Position numbers and translations under genes: made by a program
Shown: piece by piece, positions 12,352-24,656 of the stretch
Layout of the letters: each line of letters begins with the position of its first letter
Position numbering within the stretch: position 1 is the stretch's first letter
Notes under the pieces: model-generated
The model's database searches: none
What the model was told of the DNA's origin: nothing
Seen by the model: the letters and a program-made list of their open reading frames with translations, nothing else
Assembly: GCA_914767715.1 (NCBI GenBank)
Contig: OU612071.1
Span: 1,364,001 to 1,428,000 of the forward strand
From: Membranipora membranacea
Lineage: Eukaryota; Bryozoa; Gymnolaemata; Cheilostomatida; Membraniporidae
Reading direction: 5' to 3'
Length of the DNA stretch: 64,000 nucleotides

Positions 12352-13590
12352 ATTACCGAAAGAGGATAAGGCGGAGGACCTAGGGCAGTTTAGACCAATA
12401 TCACTGCTAAATGTAGAAGGCAAGATATTCTTCAGCGTTCTGGCAAAATGCCTCAGAGATTATCTTATGAACAATGGATTCATTGATCCATCAGTTCAGA
12501 AGGCATGCATCCCAGGATTCCCTGGATGTCTTGAGCATGTGAGCATGATTTGGTCAGCAATAAAGTCTGCTAAACAAGCAAAATCGAACCTTGAGGTAAT
12601 CTGGTTGGATTTGGCGAATGCCTATGGTTCTGTACCGCACAGCATAATTGACCTCGCACTATCACACTTCTGGGTGCCAGACAGGCTAAGGGTTATGGTT
12701 GTGCGCTACTATAAAAAGTTCAAAATGCGATTCACTACTAAGAACTTTACAACGAGGTGGCAAGAGCTGGCAGTAGGCATCCCTATGGGATGTGCTATAT
12801 GACCTTTGCTATTCGTTATGGTGATGGAGATAGTTATACGGAATTCACAAGGCAGTGTGAATGGGATCCAGGTTGCGAATAACCAGATACTACCGCCGAT
12901 GAGGGCCTTTATGGACGATATTACAATAATATCACCAGATAAGGCCCAGGTTGTAGCTTCAATCGAGAGACTGCATGAGTTGATAGAGAGATGTGCGATG
13001 CGATTCAAACCTAGCGAGAGCCGGTCCCTGTCTTTGTGTAAAGGCAAACCTGTACCAAATACCTACTTCATAGGAACAGAGCGTATTCCCACGCTTGCAG
13101 AGCAGCCTGTGAAGAGCTTAGGGAGATGGTATAGTTTACCGATCACAGACAGGTTTCGCGGAAACGAGGTGAAAAAGCAACTCATTACAGGGCTGGACGC
13201 GATTGAAAAATGTGGTCTGTCTGGCAAATACAAAGCCTGGATTCTCAACTTTGCACTCATGCCTCGAATTCTGTGGCCTCTGAAAAAGCACTAATACTGA
13301 TGGAATTGACGGTGCCTTGGGAAGAAAATCTCTCATATGCGCATGAGAGAAAACTGACAAGATACGAAGATCTGGTCACACAATGCCAAGACAAAGGTTG
13401 GAATTGCGAATTATTCGCAGTGGAAGTTGGCTGCCGTGGATTCATGGCTAGATGAGCTAATAAATTTCTGACTAGAGTTGGGCTTTCAGGAAGAGCACTC
13501 AAACAAGCCACAAAAAGCATAGTACATGAGGCAGAAAGCGCATCTGCATGGATATGGCAACAGCACTGTGTGAAGACAAAAGCTAAGTAA
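12352..13590 (+). mobile_element. R2/NeSL-like LINE remnant (FMDD reverse transcriptase)
   Basis: Non-LTR element of the group with a C-terminal restriction-like endonuclease. RT motifs in order: GQFRPISLLNVEGKIFF (about 12380-12440), PGFPGCLEH (12514), WLDLANAYGSVPH (about 12604-12640, motif A), PMGCAI (about 12782), and AFMDDITII (about 12906, motif C with FMDD instead of YADD). Then KSLGRWY (13114) and MPRILWPL (13260). One in-frame TGA (12800-12802) sits where the family has Ser after GCAI. After RILWPL the frame changes and the text jumps to LILMELTVPWEE (about 13294-13326) and EVGCRGFMAR (13426), the end of the nuclease region. About 300 residues normally in between are missing. The element is 5' truncated, internally deleted and dead. 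Confidence 0.82.
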
Positions 13591-14220
13591 TCCTATTACT
13601 TGTAAGCTGGGGTTTAACACACTCACTTTGTTTTGTGGAGTTGGCCAGCATTTAATTCCTTTTGTTATAATCCTTGTAAGGATTAGAATGAGGGGATTAA
13701 GTGATGATAAGCAAATTGCTTGGGATAGAAGGCTAAGCAATATTATGCCTTTAATACTCAAATTAAAGTAGTTTAATCTCTGCAGAGTGAAAATCAAAGT
13801 GAGTCTGAGTTAGATCTAAGGTTTTACAAACATAGGATTAAAAGCTTGGCCCTCGCATAAAAGGCAGGCAGAGCGAGACAGGAAATCACAGTCAGCCCAC
13901 TGGCTGTAGCGCAAACAATCTGAGTAGTGAACGAGTGGCACGAGGGGCGGGTGCCTTGACGATAGCGACTTTGCGCTGATGAGTTGATGGAAAGCAAACC
14001 TCCCTGCACTGGTTTGGCTTAGAGTATAAGCATGAGAGTGATGGGGCGAACATTGTTGCACTGAAACAATGAAGAGTTGGCAGCCTCCCTGGTTGCGCAA
14101 CAGCGTAAACACACCAATATATATATCATATTTGGCGCCGGGAATGGCGGCCGTGTTTTGTTAAACCTTCTGAAAAATTGTGATTTTATTGCTATATTGA
14201 CTGGTCATAAGCCACTCTGA
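13591..14220. other. Spacer between two LINEs
   Basis: No coding signal that I can support. The last ~100 bases, including a GC-rich ggcgccgggaatggcgg (about 14135), may be 5' UTR of the LINE that follows. Confidence 0.35.
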
Positions 14221-17024
14221 TCATTCAAAGCTACCACAATTGATAGAAACAGTCTCCTAAAACTCAGAAAGACCACAAAGGACACTCAAAAACAGGTGTG
14301 GACTGATAATTATAAGGAGTCAATCAAGTGCAGTCATCCAGAGCTGCTCAGGAGCAAGAAAAGAGGCAAACGAGCTGGAGTCAGACAAATTCTCAGGGAG
14401 CTCAAGTACAAAGGAAAGATCAAAGCAGCACTACCATCTATATTGCTAGCTAATACTAACCGTTTGTACAACAAGGTTGATCAACTTGAAGCCTTGCTGA
14501 CCACAAGTTTATTGCAAAACTGCTGTCTAATTGCAATAACAGAGACATGGCTATCAGACAAATTTCTGGATTCTCAGATAGCCTTAGCAGATTATATGAC
14601 AGTGAGGGCGGACAGGAATGTAATTAGCACGGATAAAACAATAGGTGGTGGATTAGTACTGTATATCAACAAACATTGGTGCGATTCATTTCATGTCATA
14701 TCGACCCACTCCAGCCATTATTTGGAAACTATGGCTATCTCCCTGCGGCCATTTTGGACCCCACGAGAAGTCTCATCTATCACGGTATTGTTGATATATG
14801 CAGCTGTGTTTGAGTCAACACCCAACAACGTTGCCAAGGAAACCATAAAAACAATCAATCACCAAATAGATGCCCTTGAGAAAGTCAACCCTAATTCCAC
14901 TATAATAGCACTTGGTGACCTCAACCACATTGATATTAAACTCCCTAGCTTCTACCAGCAGGTCACTTGTCCAACTAGGAAGTCAAAAACATTGGATAAG
15001 TGTTATATAAAGTTCAAGAATGCATTCAAGAGCTACCCTCTAGGAAAACTTGGCAAGTCAGACCACAATCCAGTAGCTCTCATCCCTCGTTATAAACCTG
15101 TAAGCAGACATCTAGTGAAAACTACAGTTCCTGTCCGTAAGTGGAATGATGATACCACAGAGAAGCTGCTATCTGCTATCGAAACTACTGATTGGTCTGT
15201 GCTGACAGACCATGTAAGTGACTCTTCTGAGAAAGCAGAAATTATGTCAGATTACCTAGCTTTTTGCCTTGGTGATTGCGTTCCAACTGTTAATCGAGTT
15301 GTCAGTAATGACAAAACATGGATAACTGGCAAGATCAGAACGCTCCTGACGGCTCGGACCGCTGCGCTCAATTCATGCGATCGTGCCAAACTCAATGATA
15401 TAGAAACTGAGCTACAATGTGAAATACGGAGAGCAAAAAGAAGCTATGCTAAGACCGTAGAGCAGGAATTCAAAACAAGTGATAGGCAATCCTGGAAACG
15501 TTTGAAAGAAGTTATTAAACTAAACAATCAGCCTCCAAAAGAGTGTAATGTAGACCCTAACGCTCTTAATGACTTCTATCTTCGTTTCGAGAAAACCCAG
15601 GACCCTCCCGAGCTACCTCCACTCTGCAGCGATAATATCCCTAAGCTGGTTGCTGGTGATGTCATCAAAACCCTACGTCAAACTGACACCAGAAAAAGCT
15701 GTGGACCAGATGGCATTCCAGGTAAATTACTCAAAACTGCAGTCTATGCACTTGGTGATCCTCTAAGTGATTTATTCAATGACTGTATCAAGGAGGGTAA
15801 ATATCCAGATGTATGGAAAAATGCTGTTATCAAGCCAATCCCAAAGTCAAACACTGCAAATGTGGCCAAGGACTATCGACCGATAGCCCTTACATCAGTC
15901 CTCTCTAAGACCTTTGAGCGAGTCACGAAGCCACTACTTACCAAATGTTTGACAGATGACAGTCAATTTGCCTACAGAGAACATTGCTCAACAGAAGATA
16001 CACTCACTGTCCTCTTAGATACGGTTACGGAGCACCTCGATGCAAATTCTAAGAACTATGCACGCTGCCTCTTTGTGGACTTTACTAGCGCTTTTAATAC
16101 CATAAGCCCTACACTTCTCGTAGACAAGCTGAAGTCCGCTTCAATACACAACAACATGCTGAACCTGATACATAGCTTCCTGGTGAATCGTAAGCAGTGG
16201 GTGGCTACGAAAGAAGCCAAATCTCTCATTAAGACATCTTCAACAGGCTCGCCCCAGGGCTGTGTATAGAGCCCAATCCTATTCTCAATTTATGTACAGG
16301 ATATGCCGGTACCATCGATGGGTAACTATCACCTTATCAAATATGCAGATGATACAATCTTACTAGAGCTATGCTATCCTAATGTACCATCTACATTACC
16401 TGCTGCAGCAGAATGTCTAACCAGCTGGTTCAGCTCGCAAGATCTGCTCCTCAATGTCTCTAAGACTAAAGAACTCATATTTACCTGAGAGACAACCGTG
16501 CATGTGATCCCCTGGTAATCAATGGCACAGTAGTTGAGCAGGTCGAGGTCATTTGTATATTTAGGTACCACTGTTGACCACAAGTTGAGCTTTAAGGCAC
16601 ATTCTGAGGCAGTGATCAAGAAAGCTCATAAGCGCCTATTTATTATGAAGAAGTTGTCCTCTCTTGGTATTTCTAAACCAATCAGAATGCGATGTTACTA
16701 TACTTTCATTGAATGTGTTTTATTTATCATCTATGTACATTATTTGGCCATATATCCAAAACATGTCGCAACTCCATTAATGATGTTATATCAGCCGCTA
16801 GCTTTTTAGCTGACTGTGAAGTCCCATCTTTGTGCGAGGTTTTTACCAGAGTTTTTAAGAACCGTTGTCTTCGTATGTATGCAACAGACAATGAGCCAAT
16901 CTTAGCCCTAGCTACACTTCCATCAGGGCGCTACTGTAATATCAAATGTAGGATAGAGCTACGGAGACAATGCTTTAGAGCACAATGTGTGAAATTTTTA
17001 AACTCCGTTTTCTTCAAAAGATAA
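14221..17024 (+). mobile_element. Nearly full ORF2 of an APE-endonuclease LINE (CR1/L2/Jockey group)
   Basis: Encodes an apurinic-type endonuclease then a reverse transcriptase. The open frame runs from a stop at 14218-14220; no ATG precedes the domain, so the 5' end is truncated or diverged. Endonuclease motifs: ANTNRLYNK (about 14452), AITETWL (14535), GGGLVLYI (14647), LGDLNH (14911) and GKSDHNPV (15052). RT motifs: SCGPDGIPGKLLK (15700), KPIPKS (15832), DYRPIAL (15871), FVDFTSAFN (16072, motif A), TGSPQGCV (16246, motif B), then a TAG (16267-16269). The same frame continues with SPILFSIY and KYADDTILL (16339, motif C). A second stop (16486) and frame changes follow, with LGTTVDHKLSFKAH (16564) and a C-terminal stretch to 17024. 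Two stops and few shifts suggest a fairly young copy. Confidence 0.87.
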
Positions 17025-17122
17025 TATTTTATAATGTGCAGACTTTTATATCACTAGTAACTTTTTAGCTCTACAAAACCAATATTTCTTAACCATAACG
17101 GCAGAGACAGAATAAAATAAAG

Positions 17123-17138
17123 TATATATATATATATA
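17123..17138 (+). repeat. TA microsatellite at the LINE 3' side
   Basis: A (TA)8 run about 100 bases after the last LINE codon. It could mark the LINE tail, but short TA runs are common in this DNA. Confidence 0.7.
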
Positions 17139-18406
17139 ATTATGTCAAACCACCGAAACTTACAAAATGCACTGAGGGATCGATGAGATTGATTGAGATG
17201 CTCAGCAACACACAGGGGTGGCTTCATGCTGCTGCGGCCGGCCATGAGGAGGTTGTACTAGAGAAGGCCTCGAAACAGCGTTTGACGCATGGTTTTTAGC
17301 TGAAGACCTGTGTGTTGTGCAGTGGTACGCGCACCACTGTATGTTGTATCTTCGGGAAAGTTCCATCTTGCAAAGTTCAGGTATTGTCAGATAAATGTCA
17401 CAGCGATTTGGAATAAATTGTAATGTAATTGCATTTTATATATATACTTTTATTGTCAATCTGCAATGATCTTAAATTGGTTTCCTCGATGTTACTTGAA
17501 CATCATTATGGCGAGTTAATGCGGGAGTTTATTTTTTCAAAGACAGTTTGGATTTGTTGTGGAGCAGCATGCGTATTATAATCACGTTGTCGAGATACAG
17601 GTTTATAAATCTTGACCAAGCTACAATAGGATTTCAATAAATTGCTCTATCGGTTTTCTGAACCGTATTGGTATCAGGGTTCATTGATGTGTTACTTTAG
17701 CTTAGTAAAGTCCCAATAACTGCTCTTAGTACAGACTATACAGTAGCACATGACCTGATCGACTTTAATACTGTGCTTATAAGTAGCCATAACAAATGCG
17801 ATTTGTTAGCGATATTTCATTTTGGTGCATCGTTTTTTAATACAGTGAAACACCAATTGTATACCGCTAAATACCTAGAAGTTGTATTTTAAGATAACAT
17901 GTACGTAGATGACGATTTGTTGCTATGTATTTGCAAACACCATCGCAAATTAAGATCTAACCAATCACGACAAGCAAGTGAATATTTTTCCATTTCCATA
18001 CTAATCGAAAATCTATACGAATCTGAGCGAAATGCAATAATTTATCAACAACAAAATGTGATAGGTGAATAATAATCTATGAAATTTCAACTAGCTCGAC
18101 ATAAATCAATGTCTTAATGTCACAAACAATTAAGTTGCTCACTCTAGCCGCATTGTGTGTAAATGTTGCCCGGTTCAGATTGTTTGTAAAGCAATTGGTT
18201 TATTCCTGCTAATAAAAACTTTGAGATAAGCTTTTAAATTGATATTGTGCGATAACTTTTCAAGTTCTCCTGTAAAAACATTTACCCTTTTCTTGTGTCA
18301 ATGTCATCTCCCTTAGATCAAACAGGGATCGCCATACATTGATCTCACGACAGGTTAAAAAATCCTTTGCTTTTTTATAGTGAAATGTTTGTATTGTGTC
18401 CTATAA
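17139..18406. other. Intergenic stretch, nothing recognised
   Basis: No domain-bearing frame, RNA gene or repeat partner seen. AT-rich throughout. Confidence 0.45.
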
Positions 18407-18447
18407 GTCCGAGCAAGGAGTTAAAGACTTTAACTCCTTGGTCTGAG
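18407..18447. mobile_element. 27-bp perfect palindrome with 7-bp flanking repeats, copy 1
   Basis: 18414-18440 is a perfect inverted repeat: arm caaggagttaaag, one central base, and its exact complement. It is flanked by gtccgag (18407-18413) and gtctgag (18441-18447), a 7-bp direct repeat with one mismatch. A sister structure with a paired base change in both arms lies at 44356-44382. It behaves like a tiny TIR-only insertion, but the origin is unproven. Confidence 0.6.
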
Positions 18448-18597
18448 CAATGTAAAATAATACTATGTCTCATTGAATAACGACGACAGACATTTAAACA
18501 CTGACAGAGCACTGCATTTACAAAAGATGCAACAGAATTATCTCCATTAGTATGAGCCGAAGAGAAAAGCCACAATCCCTTATGTCTGAGTCAGACA

Positions 18598-18613
18598 GGG
18601 GGGGGGGGGGGGG
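18598..18613 (+). repeat. Poly-G run
   Basis: Sixteen consecutive G, shortly after a tcagaca word. Its length may be affected by sequencing. Confidence 0.85.
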
Positions 18614-19243
18614 TCGTTATGCAAGGAAAGTTCATACTGAGATGATATTACCATAACTCACCTGTTACTGTATCAGCTTATTGTCCAAAATCTGTTATAT
18701 TTTGTGTCAGAAACTCTGCAAAACCAACAATACACAGTTCAACACATAGATAATCAAGGCTCCAATCAAGATTATGGCACACTGCAAATTGCTAACCTGT
18801 CGGCTATCATGGGCTTCAATTGTTAAGAGTTTTTTTAAAAACTTACGAAATTATTCGGTGTCATAACTAATTTTTAATTTCAGCAGATTTGGATGATATC
18901 AAGTGACACAGATGCAGTCATTCAATAAGTGAAACCCTTTTATCGCTCCACCACTGATATCGAATGCATTAATATTGGTATGAAGAAAGGGAGCAGCGTC
19001 TAATGTTCACTAAGGGAGACAAATCCCAATTCTTATTTCCTGTATAAACAGCTAATTTTGAAATAGAAAATCGAGACAATCCACCCATTATAGTTCTGAA
19101 TTCCCTGGAGATAATTCAAAACCTGACAGCTCACTGCATCATACAAGCCGATGACAATCATGATCATGTTTTGAGAAGGCTTATACTCGACCAAAAAGAT
19201 GGCGCAAATTTATATCATATCACTCATTTCAGTTTCATGCAGT
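18614..19243. other. Intergenic stretch, nothing recognised
   Basis: Spacer before the palindromic MITE. No coding or repeat signal that I can support. Confidence 0.45.
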
Positions 19244-19540
19244 TCGTAATCCGACCCTCTGTAGAAAGTGAAACAATGTGTGGACCATAGGCTAGAATAG
19301 GTTTTGATTTGTTAGATTTGTTGATTCTGTTAGACACCTGACAATGTACCTGGCGGAGGTACTTTGTCAGGTGTCTAACAAAAATGTTTATGCTTCTGGT
19401 TTTTCGTCAAAATATGCCGCAACCAACAGGATGCAAAATCTATAAAGTAACAATTGCAAAAGTTTTTATACACAAATCAAAACCCATTCTAGCCTATGGT
19501 CCACACATTGTTTCACTTTCTACAGAGGGTCGGATTACGA
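19244..19540. mobile_element. MITE-like element of nested palindromes
   Basis: 69-bp terminal arms (19244-19312 and 19472-19540) are reverse complements with about one mismatch. Outer end tcgtaatccgaccctctg. Inside lies a second hairpin: 19328-19344 (tgttagacacctgacaa) pairs with 19364-19380, and within its loop gtacc (19346-19350) pairs with ggtac (19358-19362). Total 297 bp. There is no coding capacity and no certain target duplication. Confidence 0.75.
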
Positions 19541-19608
19541 TTTCCCCTTCTAAATGTTTATGCTGCTTAATAAAACGTTGCTGTAAAACTATTTTAACAT
19601 TGCTCTGG

Positions 19609-21687
19609 TTCTGGTTCTTTCTGAATGCCTCTCATAATCATGCTGTTATATTCATGTGAGTAGATGCATTATTTTCTACATTCACTGGAGGCCAAATTTT
19701 AAAATAAATTTGTCAAATGGAGAAAAAGTTGTTGCAAATAAATCAGGTATATAGTCAAAGCAGTTCATTTTTATCCATAATCATTGCATTTATCGGCAAT
19801 TATACTGATTGATGCTCCACTGCACTGCACCTCACAGTAACATAACGTCGCTCGGTTTTTCCAATAATTAACTGTGACACATTGCTATATTATGAGCCAG
19901 TTCAGATTTCTCTATAAGTTTATGGCAAACCCCTAGTGATTAAAAAAACTCTATCTCCCTTAAGTTTGCAAGGATGCCGATGCTGAATCATAGATACTTT
20001 TATCCTATTGTAAGCAGTTTTCAAGATAAGCCCAATTAAGCCCTTTTTTCCTGTGATATGTTGGTTAAAAAGTACCTAACTGGAGAGAGGACCATTCCGA
20101 GCATAGGTTTAAAGTCAACCTCCAGTTTGTATTATTTCTACTGCATGAAACTGATTCAGTGCATTCATTTCACATTCCCAGAAAACTTCACAGAGCCATC
20201 CTGTCGTTCTATACACAAGCTGCAGGTCACTTAATAATTGGAAACTTGATGAATTAACTCTCTACACACACACCCATAAACCTGATATAATCTGCCTGAC
20301 TGAAACTTGGTTTGCTGATCTTAAAGAACAATCTGCAAACATTAATGCATCCAATAGCTATTTCTGCAACCTTAAAAATCGCTTTTGTGGAGGAGTTGCT
20401 ATCTTCATCAATCAGAGCGTTACAACCAAAGTTATAGCCTCTCACTAAACCAAAACTGTGTCAGCACTCGGGGTCTTGACAAGTGTAGGACATCAAAAGC
20501 CATACATTGTATGCAGCATTTGTAATCTCCCTGGTGCAGACCAGGAAACAACACTAGAATATATCCAATCAACCATCCTCAAACTATCCAGACGACATGC
20601 GAACGCACAACTCCTAATATGTGGTGATTTCAACAGACTGCCAATAGATGAACTCGCTACTCAATTTGGACTTTCAAATGTAGTTAATTTTGACACTCGA
20701 GGAGATGCCATCATGCTAGATCTTATTCTGACTGACATACCATCATACACATTCTGTGACAAACTGGCCCCGATCGCCAACAATGACCACTGTTGCATCC
20801 TGCTGCGGGGAGAGGGGAATCTACCAAGCCGCTATGTCAAAAGACAAAAGAGGCTTGTCATCCACCCGCGCAAGCTTCTGGTTCTAAAGGAACTAGCTGA
20901 ACAGTCTTGATCCTCAGTACTAAATACCCAAGATATAAACAGCAAAGTTCATTTAATGAACAAAACTATATCTAAGATTCTTGACAATCACTGCCCTATA
21001 AAAACCACCAAGGTCCGGGTCGACAAACCTCTCTGGATGAGCGACACACTAGACAAAGTAATCTGTGCCAAAAATGAGGCCTCAGACAAAAGAAAAGAAA
21101 ATTTGTCTGGGAAACCCTCAACAAAAACCAAAGCACTAAAGCCTGGTGGGACACTATAAAAAGCTGACAAACAAAAATAAACAACAACAATCATCAACTA
21201 GTGTGGTTGTCGACGACACCAAACTATCTAATGACACTTTCTGTAAATATCTCAACTCTTACTATTTAGATGTCGGGGGAATGCGAGCTACCTCAAGCTC
21301 TGCATATGTAACTATTAACACCAACAAGCTAGACCATCTAAGTATAGGAGAAGTCAAACTCCTCATGAGAAAACTGGATATTTCAAAAGCTACATCAAAT
21401 GAAGACTTCCCCACATGGATATATAAGGAAGGCATAGAAGATATAGTCATTCCACTACACAATATAATAACTGTGCCCTGGATACCACTCTTTCCCTGAT
21501 ATTTGGAAACAGGCGCAAGTAGTACCAATCCCTAAAAACAAAACACCATCTACATACAAGGATTACCGGCCTATCAGATTATTATTCGATCTCGGCAAAC
21601 TACTGGAGGAAGTAATTATATCGAAAACGAAACCTCACCTAGCAGAAGTACTTAACGCTAATCAATATGCCTACCAACAGAAACTCA
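19609..21687 (+). mobile_element. Array block X1: LINE 5' region, endonuclease and RT start
   Basis: Longest X copy. After a non-coding leader it reads DIICLTETWF (about 20285), GGVAIFINQS (20390), LGVLTSVGH (20467), ICGDFNRLP (20612), LDLILTD (20717) and ANNDHCCILL (20779): the motif series of an APE-type LINE endonuclease. The linker continues through KALKPGG (21133) and YLDVGGMRAT (21258) to RT motifs VPIPKNK (21523), YRPIRLLFDLGK (21564) and NQYAYQQKLS (21659). A stop at 20447-20449 and several frame changes show that it is inactive. It is cut at 21687 by block Y1. The sequence is related to the LINE at 44755-47001. Confidence 0.83.
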
Positions 21688-23162
21688 GTATGTAATAATA
21701 ATGTAATAATGAATTGAGACAAAACTCAAACAGACTGTGATTATTGTCCATCAGAAGATTACAAAGACTATAACTTTTGTTAGGGTGTAATATACCAGGC
21801 ACCTCAAGTGAGTCTTATCCTATCAATAAAATTCCTGATTATCTATTTGTCCATCTAAGAATCAAATGACACAAAAGATGCAAACTCAGGTTGGCGCTTT
21901 ATATTCATGATGCTTTCTATGAAAATGGGTCAAATGAAAAAATTTGAAATGTCTGCGCTTAGCGAGAGACGATCGCTTGTGAAACTATTACACAAACTGT
22001 AAAAGGAAACCTGTTAAATATTCTAGTCATTGGACTCATACAAAGTTTGTTTATTCTAGTTTGCCTGCTACAACAATGAGAGCCAATACAAGGATATTTC
22101 ATCATCTCCGATGAAATACACAGAACAGATGCTCAATAAATTACAACATCCAACGCAATGGAATGTACTATCTCTGCAAAAACAATGTAGACTATAGGCT
22201 GGAAGAGGCGGAGACAAGAAGAGGCATTACATTTATTGGCCATTAGCCATTCTTACGCTAAATATCGGATAAAAATTCCCTTAATACTGTCATTATAACT
22301 GTACTAGAACAGACTATACTAGATAGTAGCACACCTTTGCATATAACTGTAGGCAAACTGAATACAAATAAGTAACAGATTGCTAAACTTGGTGCGACAG
22401 TTAAGTGCAGTAGTGATACTGAAATGTATGAAGGATAAACTCACCATCAATATTTCTGACCTCTAATCTCTGTTCTCTCAGTAGTCGCAAGAAATCATCA
22501 ATGATCAGCCAGTTCTATAAATGCGACCGTGAACCTATCGATCCGATCTTTGCTTACAGATTGTTTGCCTCTATATAAATCACTGGACTGTCATCTAAGC
22601 GTTACACACCTATAATGTTCTAAGGACTTATTGACATGTGATCCTGCCCTTTGACAAATTGATACACTAATGGGTTTTAGAACTGAAGAAATGAACTGAT
22701 GAAATGAGACTCGATCAGATAATGACGATGACTTTTGTTCATTATAATATGTAATGTGCAAAGAACTTAATGTGCTCCATAGAAATTGAAGTTTGCTGAA
22801 GGTTTTGTTTACTGCGCGGGTATAATATATCAGGCTTGCTTCCTTTCAAACTCCTTATTATCTATTATCTGTCAATCTGACCTTTTTGCTATTCAGGTTC
22901 AATGAAAGGTGAAAGGCAAATATAAACCTTCAATTATATAACACTTGCCTTTGATACGTTCAGGTGTGAAAAAAGCAAAATTATTTTAATATGTGAACGG
23001 TAATCGGAAACCTTTTTAGTCACTTTGCAAGATACAAAAGTGTATTTATCATTATGAGATACACTGAACAGGTGCTCTAAGGCTTAAAATATCTAGTCCT
23101 GTGTTATACATGATGATTGAGTTTTGCGCTAACAGGAGAAATGAGAAAGGAAGTGAGATTTT
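21688..23162. repeat. Array block Y1
   Basis: Begins tatgtaataataatg and ends gagattttatctata. Built from two diverged monomers: similar words (gtgatccWggtctttgaca, taatataYcaggc, gaaatacacRgaacagRtgctc) come round twice in the same order. It contains the minus-strand exon-like segment described at 25288-25552, in the Y1-type variant reading NWLIIDDFLRLLREQ. It lacks a 42-base piece (ttacttccctcgctg...) found in Y2. Confidence 0.78.
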
Positions 23163-24656
23163 ATCTATAAACCAAAACTGTGTCAGCACTCGGGGTCTTG
23201 ACAAGTGTAGGACATCAAAAGCCATACATGTAGTTACATATGCAGAGCTTGAGGTAGCTCGCATTCCCCCGACATCTAAATAGTAAGAGTTGAGATATTT
23301 ACAGAAAGTGTCATTAGATAGTTTGGTGTCGTCGATAACCACACTAGTTGATGATTGTTGTTGTTTAGTTTTGTTTGTCAGCTTTTTATAGTGTCCCACC
23401 AGGCTTTAGTGCTCTGGTTTTTGTGTAATCAATATGCCTACCAACAGAAACTCAGTACCAGCGATGCAATACTGCAGTTGATAGATGACTGGACATCCGT
23501 GCTGGACTCAAATACTAATGTGAAACTAATACAAAATGCATGCCTTGATTTTTTTCCAAAGCCTTCGATGAATGCAGCACCCCATACTGATATATAAAAT
23601 GATCATCTTGGTTTTAACGCTAGTGTCATTGCCTTAGTTGAACTTTTTTGGAGTCAAGACAACAATGTGGAAACTACTGTGATAATTATCTGACTACAAA
23701 CCCAAGTTGGCGCCCCTCAAGGAACTAAACTTGGCCCCATCCTTTGGCTAATTTATGTTGCTGATTTAAAATCTTTTGAATATGATACAAAATGTATCAA
23801 ATACAACCTTTTATAAGCCTGTAGTTGATTCATCCACTGAGAACATATCTGATGGAATACTGTTAGCAAACACCTGGTCTGAGCAAAACAATATGATTTT
23901 GAATTCCAGCAAAACTGGGCTAATGAATGTGGCTTTTACAAACAAATCTGCTATGCACCTTGGTACAACCTATGGCGGTGATAATCCCTTTATCTCTCCC
24001 TCTGAGCATACTAAGTTTTTAGGTGTATTCATAGACAACACACTAACTTCCAGCAATCATGTTGACTATATTATAGCTAAATGCTCTCAATGATTATACT
24101 TGATGGGAGAGCTGAAACGCATGGGCATGGATAGTGATGGCCTGCGAACCTTCTATATAGCTAACATTAAGTCTATAATCTTCAACGCCTGCCCTGCATC
24201 GTATTATCTACTATCAGACACCGATAAAACATGAAAGAAGGGGATCCAGCGCTCTGCTACTCGGATTGTGCTGCCATTCTCTGACAACTACGAGCAGAGG
24301 CTGGACCATCTAGCACTGCCACCCATCTCAACATTCCTGCACACCACTTGCGGTGAACATTTCACAGAAATAGCTGACGACGATAATCACCCCTTGAACT
24401 CTCATATTAAAATAAATACAAACAGAACATCTGCTCGTAGAGCAAAAATAGCTAAATATAGGCCATCCAAGTGTAGAACAACCAAAAGACAAAATACCTT
24501 TTTTGAATTATAATAAATAAATAAACAAACTTCAAACCATCAAGTAATTGAGTTAAGTGATCAATGATCTGGTGATTTTTCCTCTATGTTACTTTCGATG
24601 CTGTCGCTTGGTGTTCATGATGTCTCAATAATACAACGATGGCCTATATTCTAATA
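23163..24656 (+). mobile_element. Array block Z1: rearranged RT half of the LINE
   Basis: Starts with a forward scrap of X (23163-23230, same as about 20447-20507). A reversed piece follows: 23231-23427 is the reverse complement of about 21128-21310. At 23428 a 32-base duplicate of 21656-21687 restores the RT frame (NQYAYQQKLSTSDAILQLIDDW). Next come a motif-A region with one frame change, GAPQGTKLGPILWLIY (about 23716), a degraded YADD region, SSKTGLMNVAF (about 23905), KFLGVFIDNTLTSSNHV (24013), and a C-terminus ending at 24510 with a short taaataaataaa tail. Dead copy. Confidence 0.8.

Noticed and set aside
12709-13047. 112-codon minus-strand frame
   Set aside because: Shadow of the R2-like reverse transcriptase on the plus strand.
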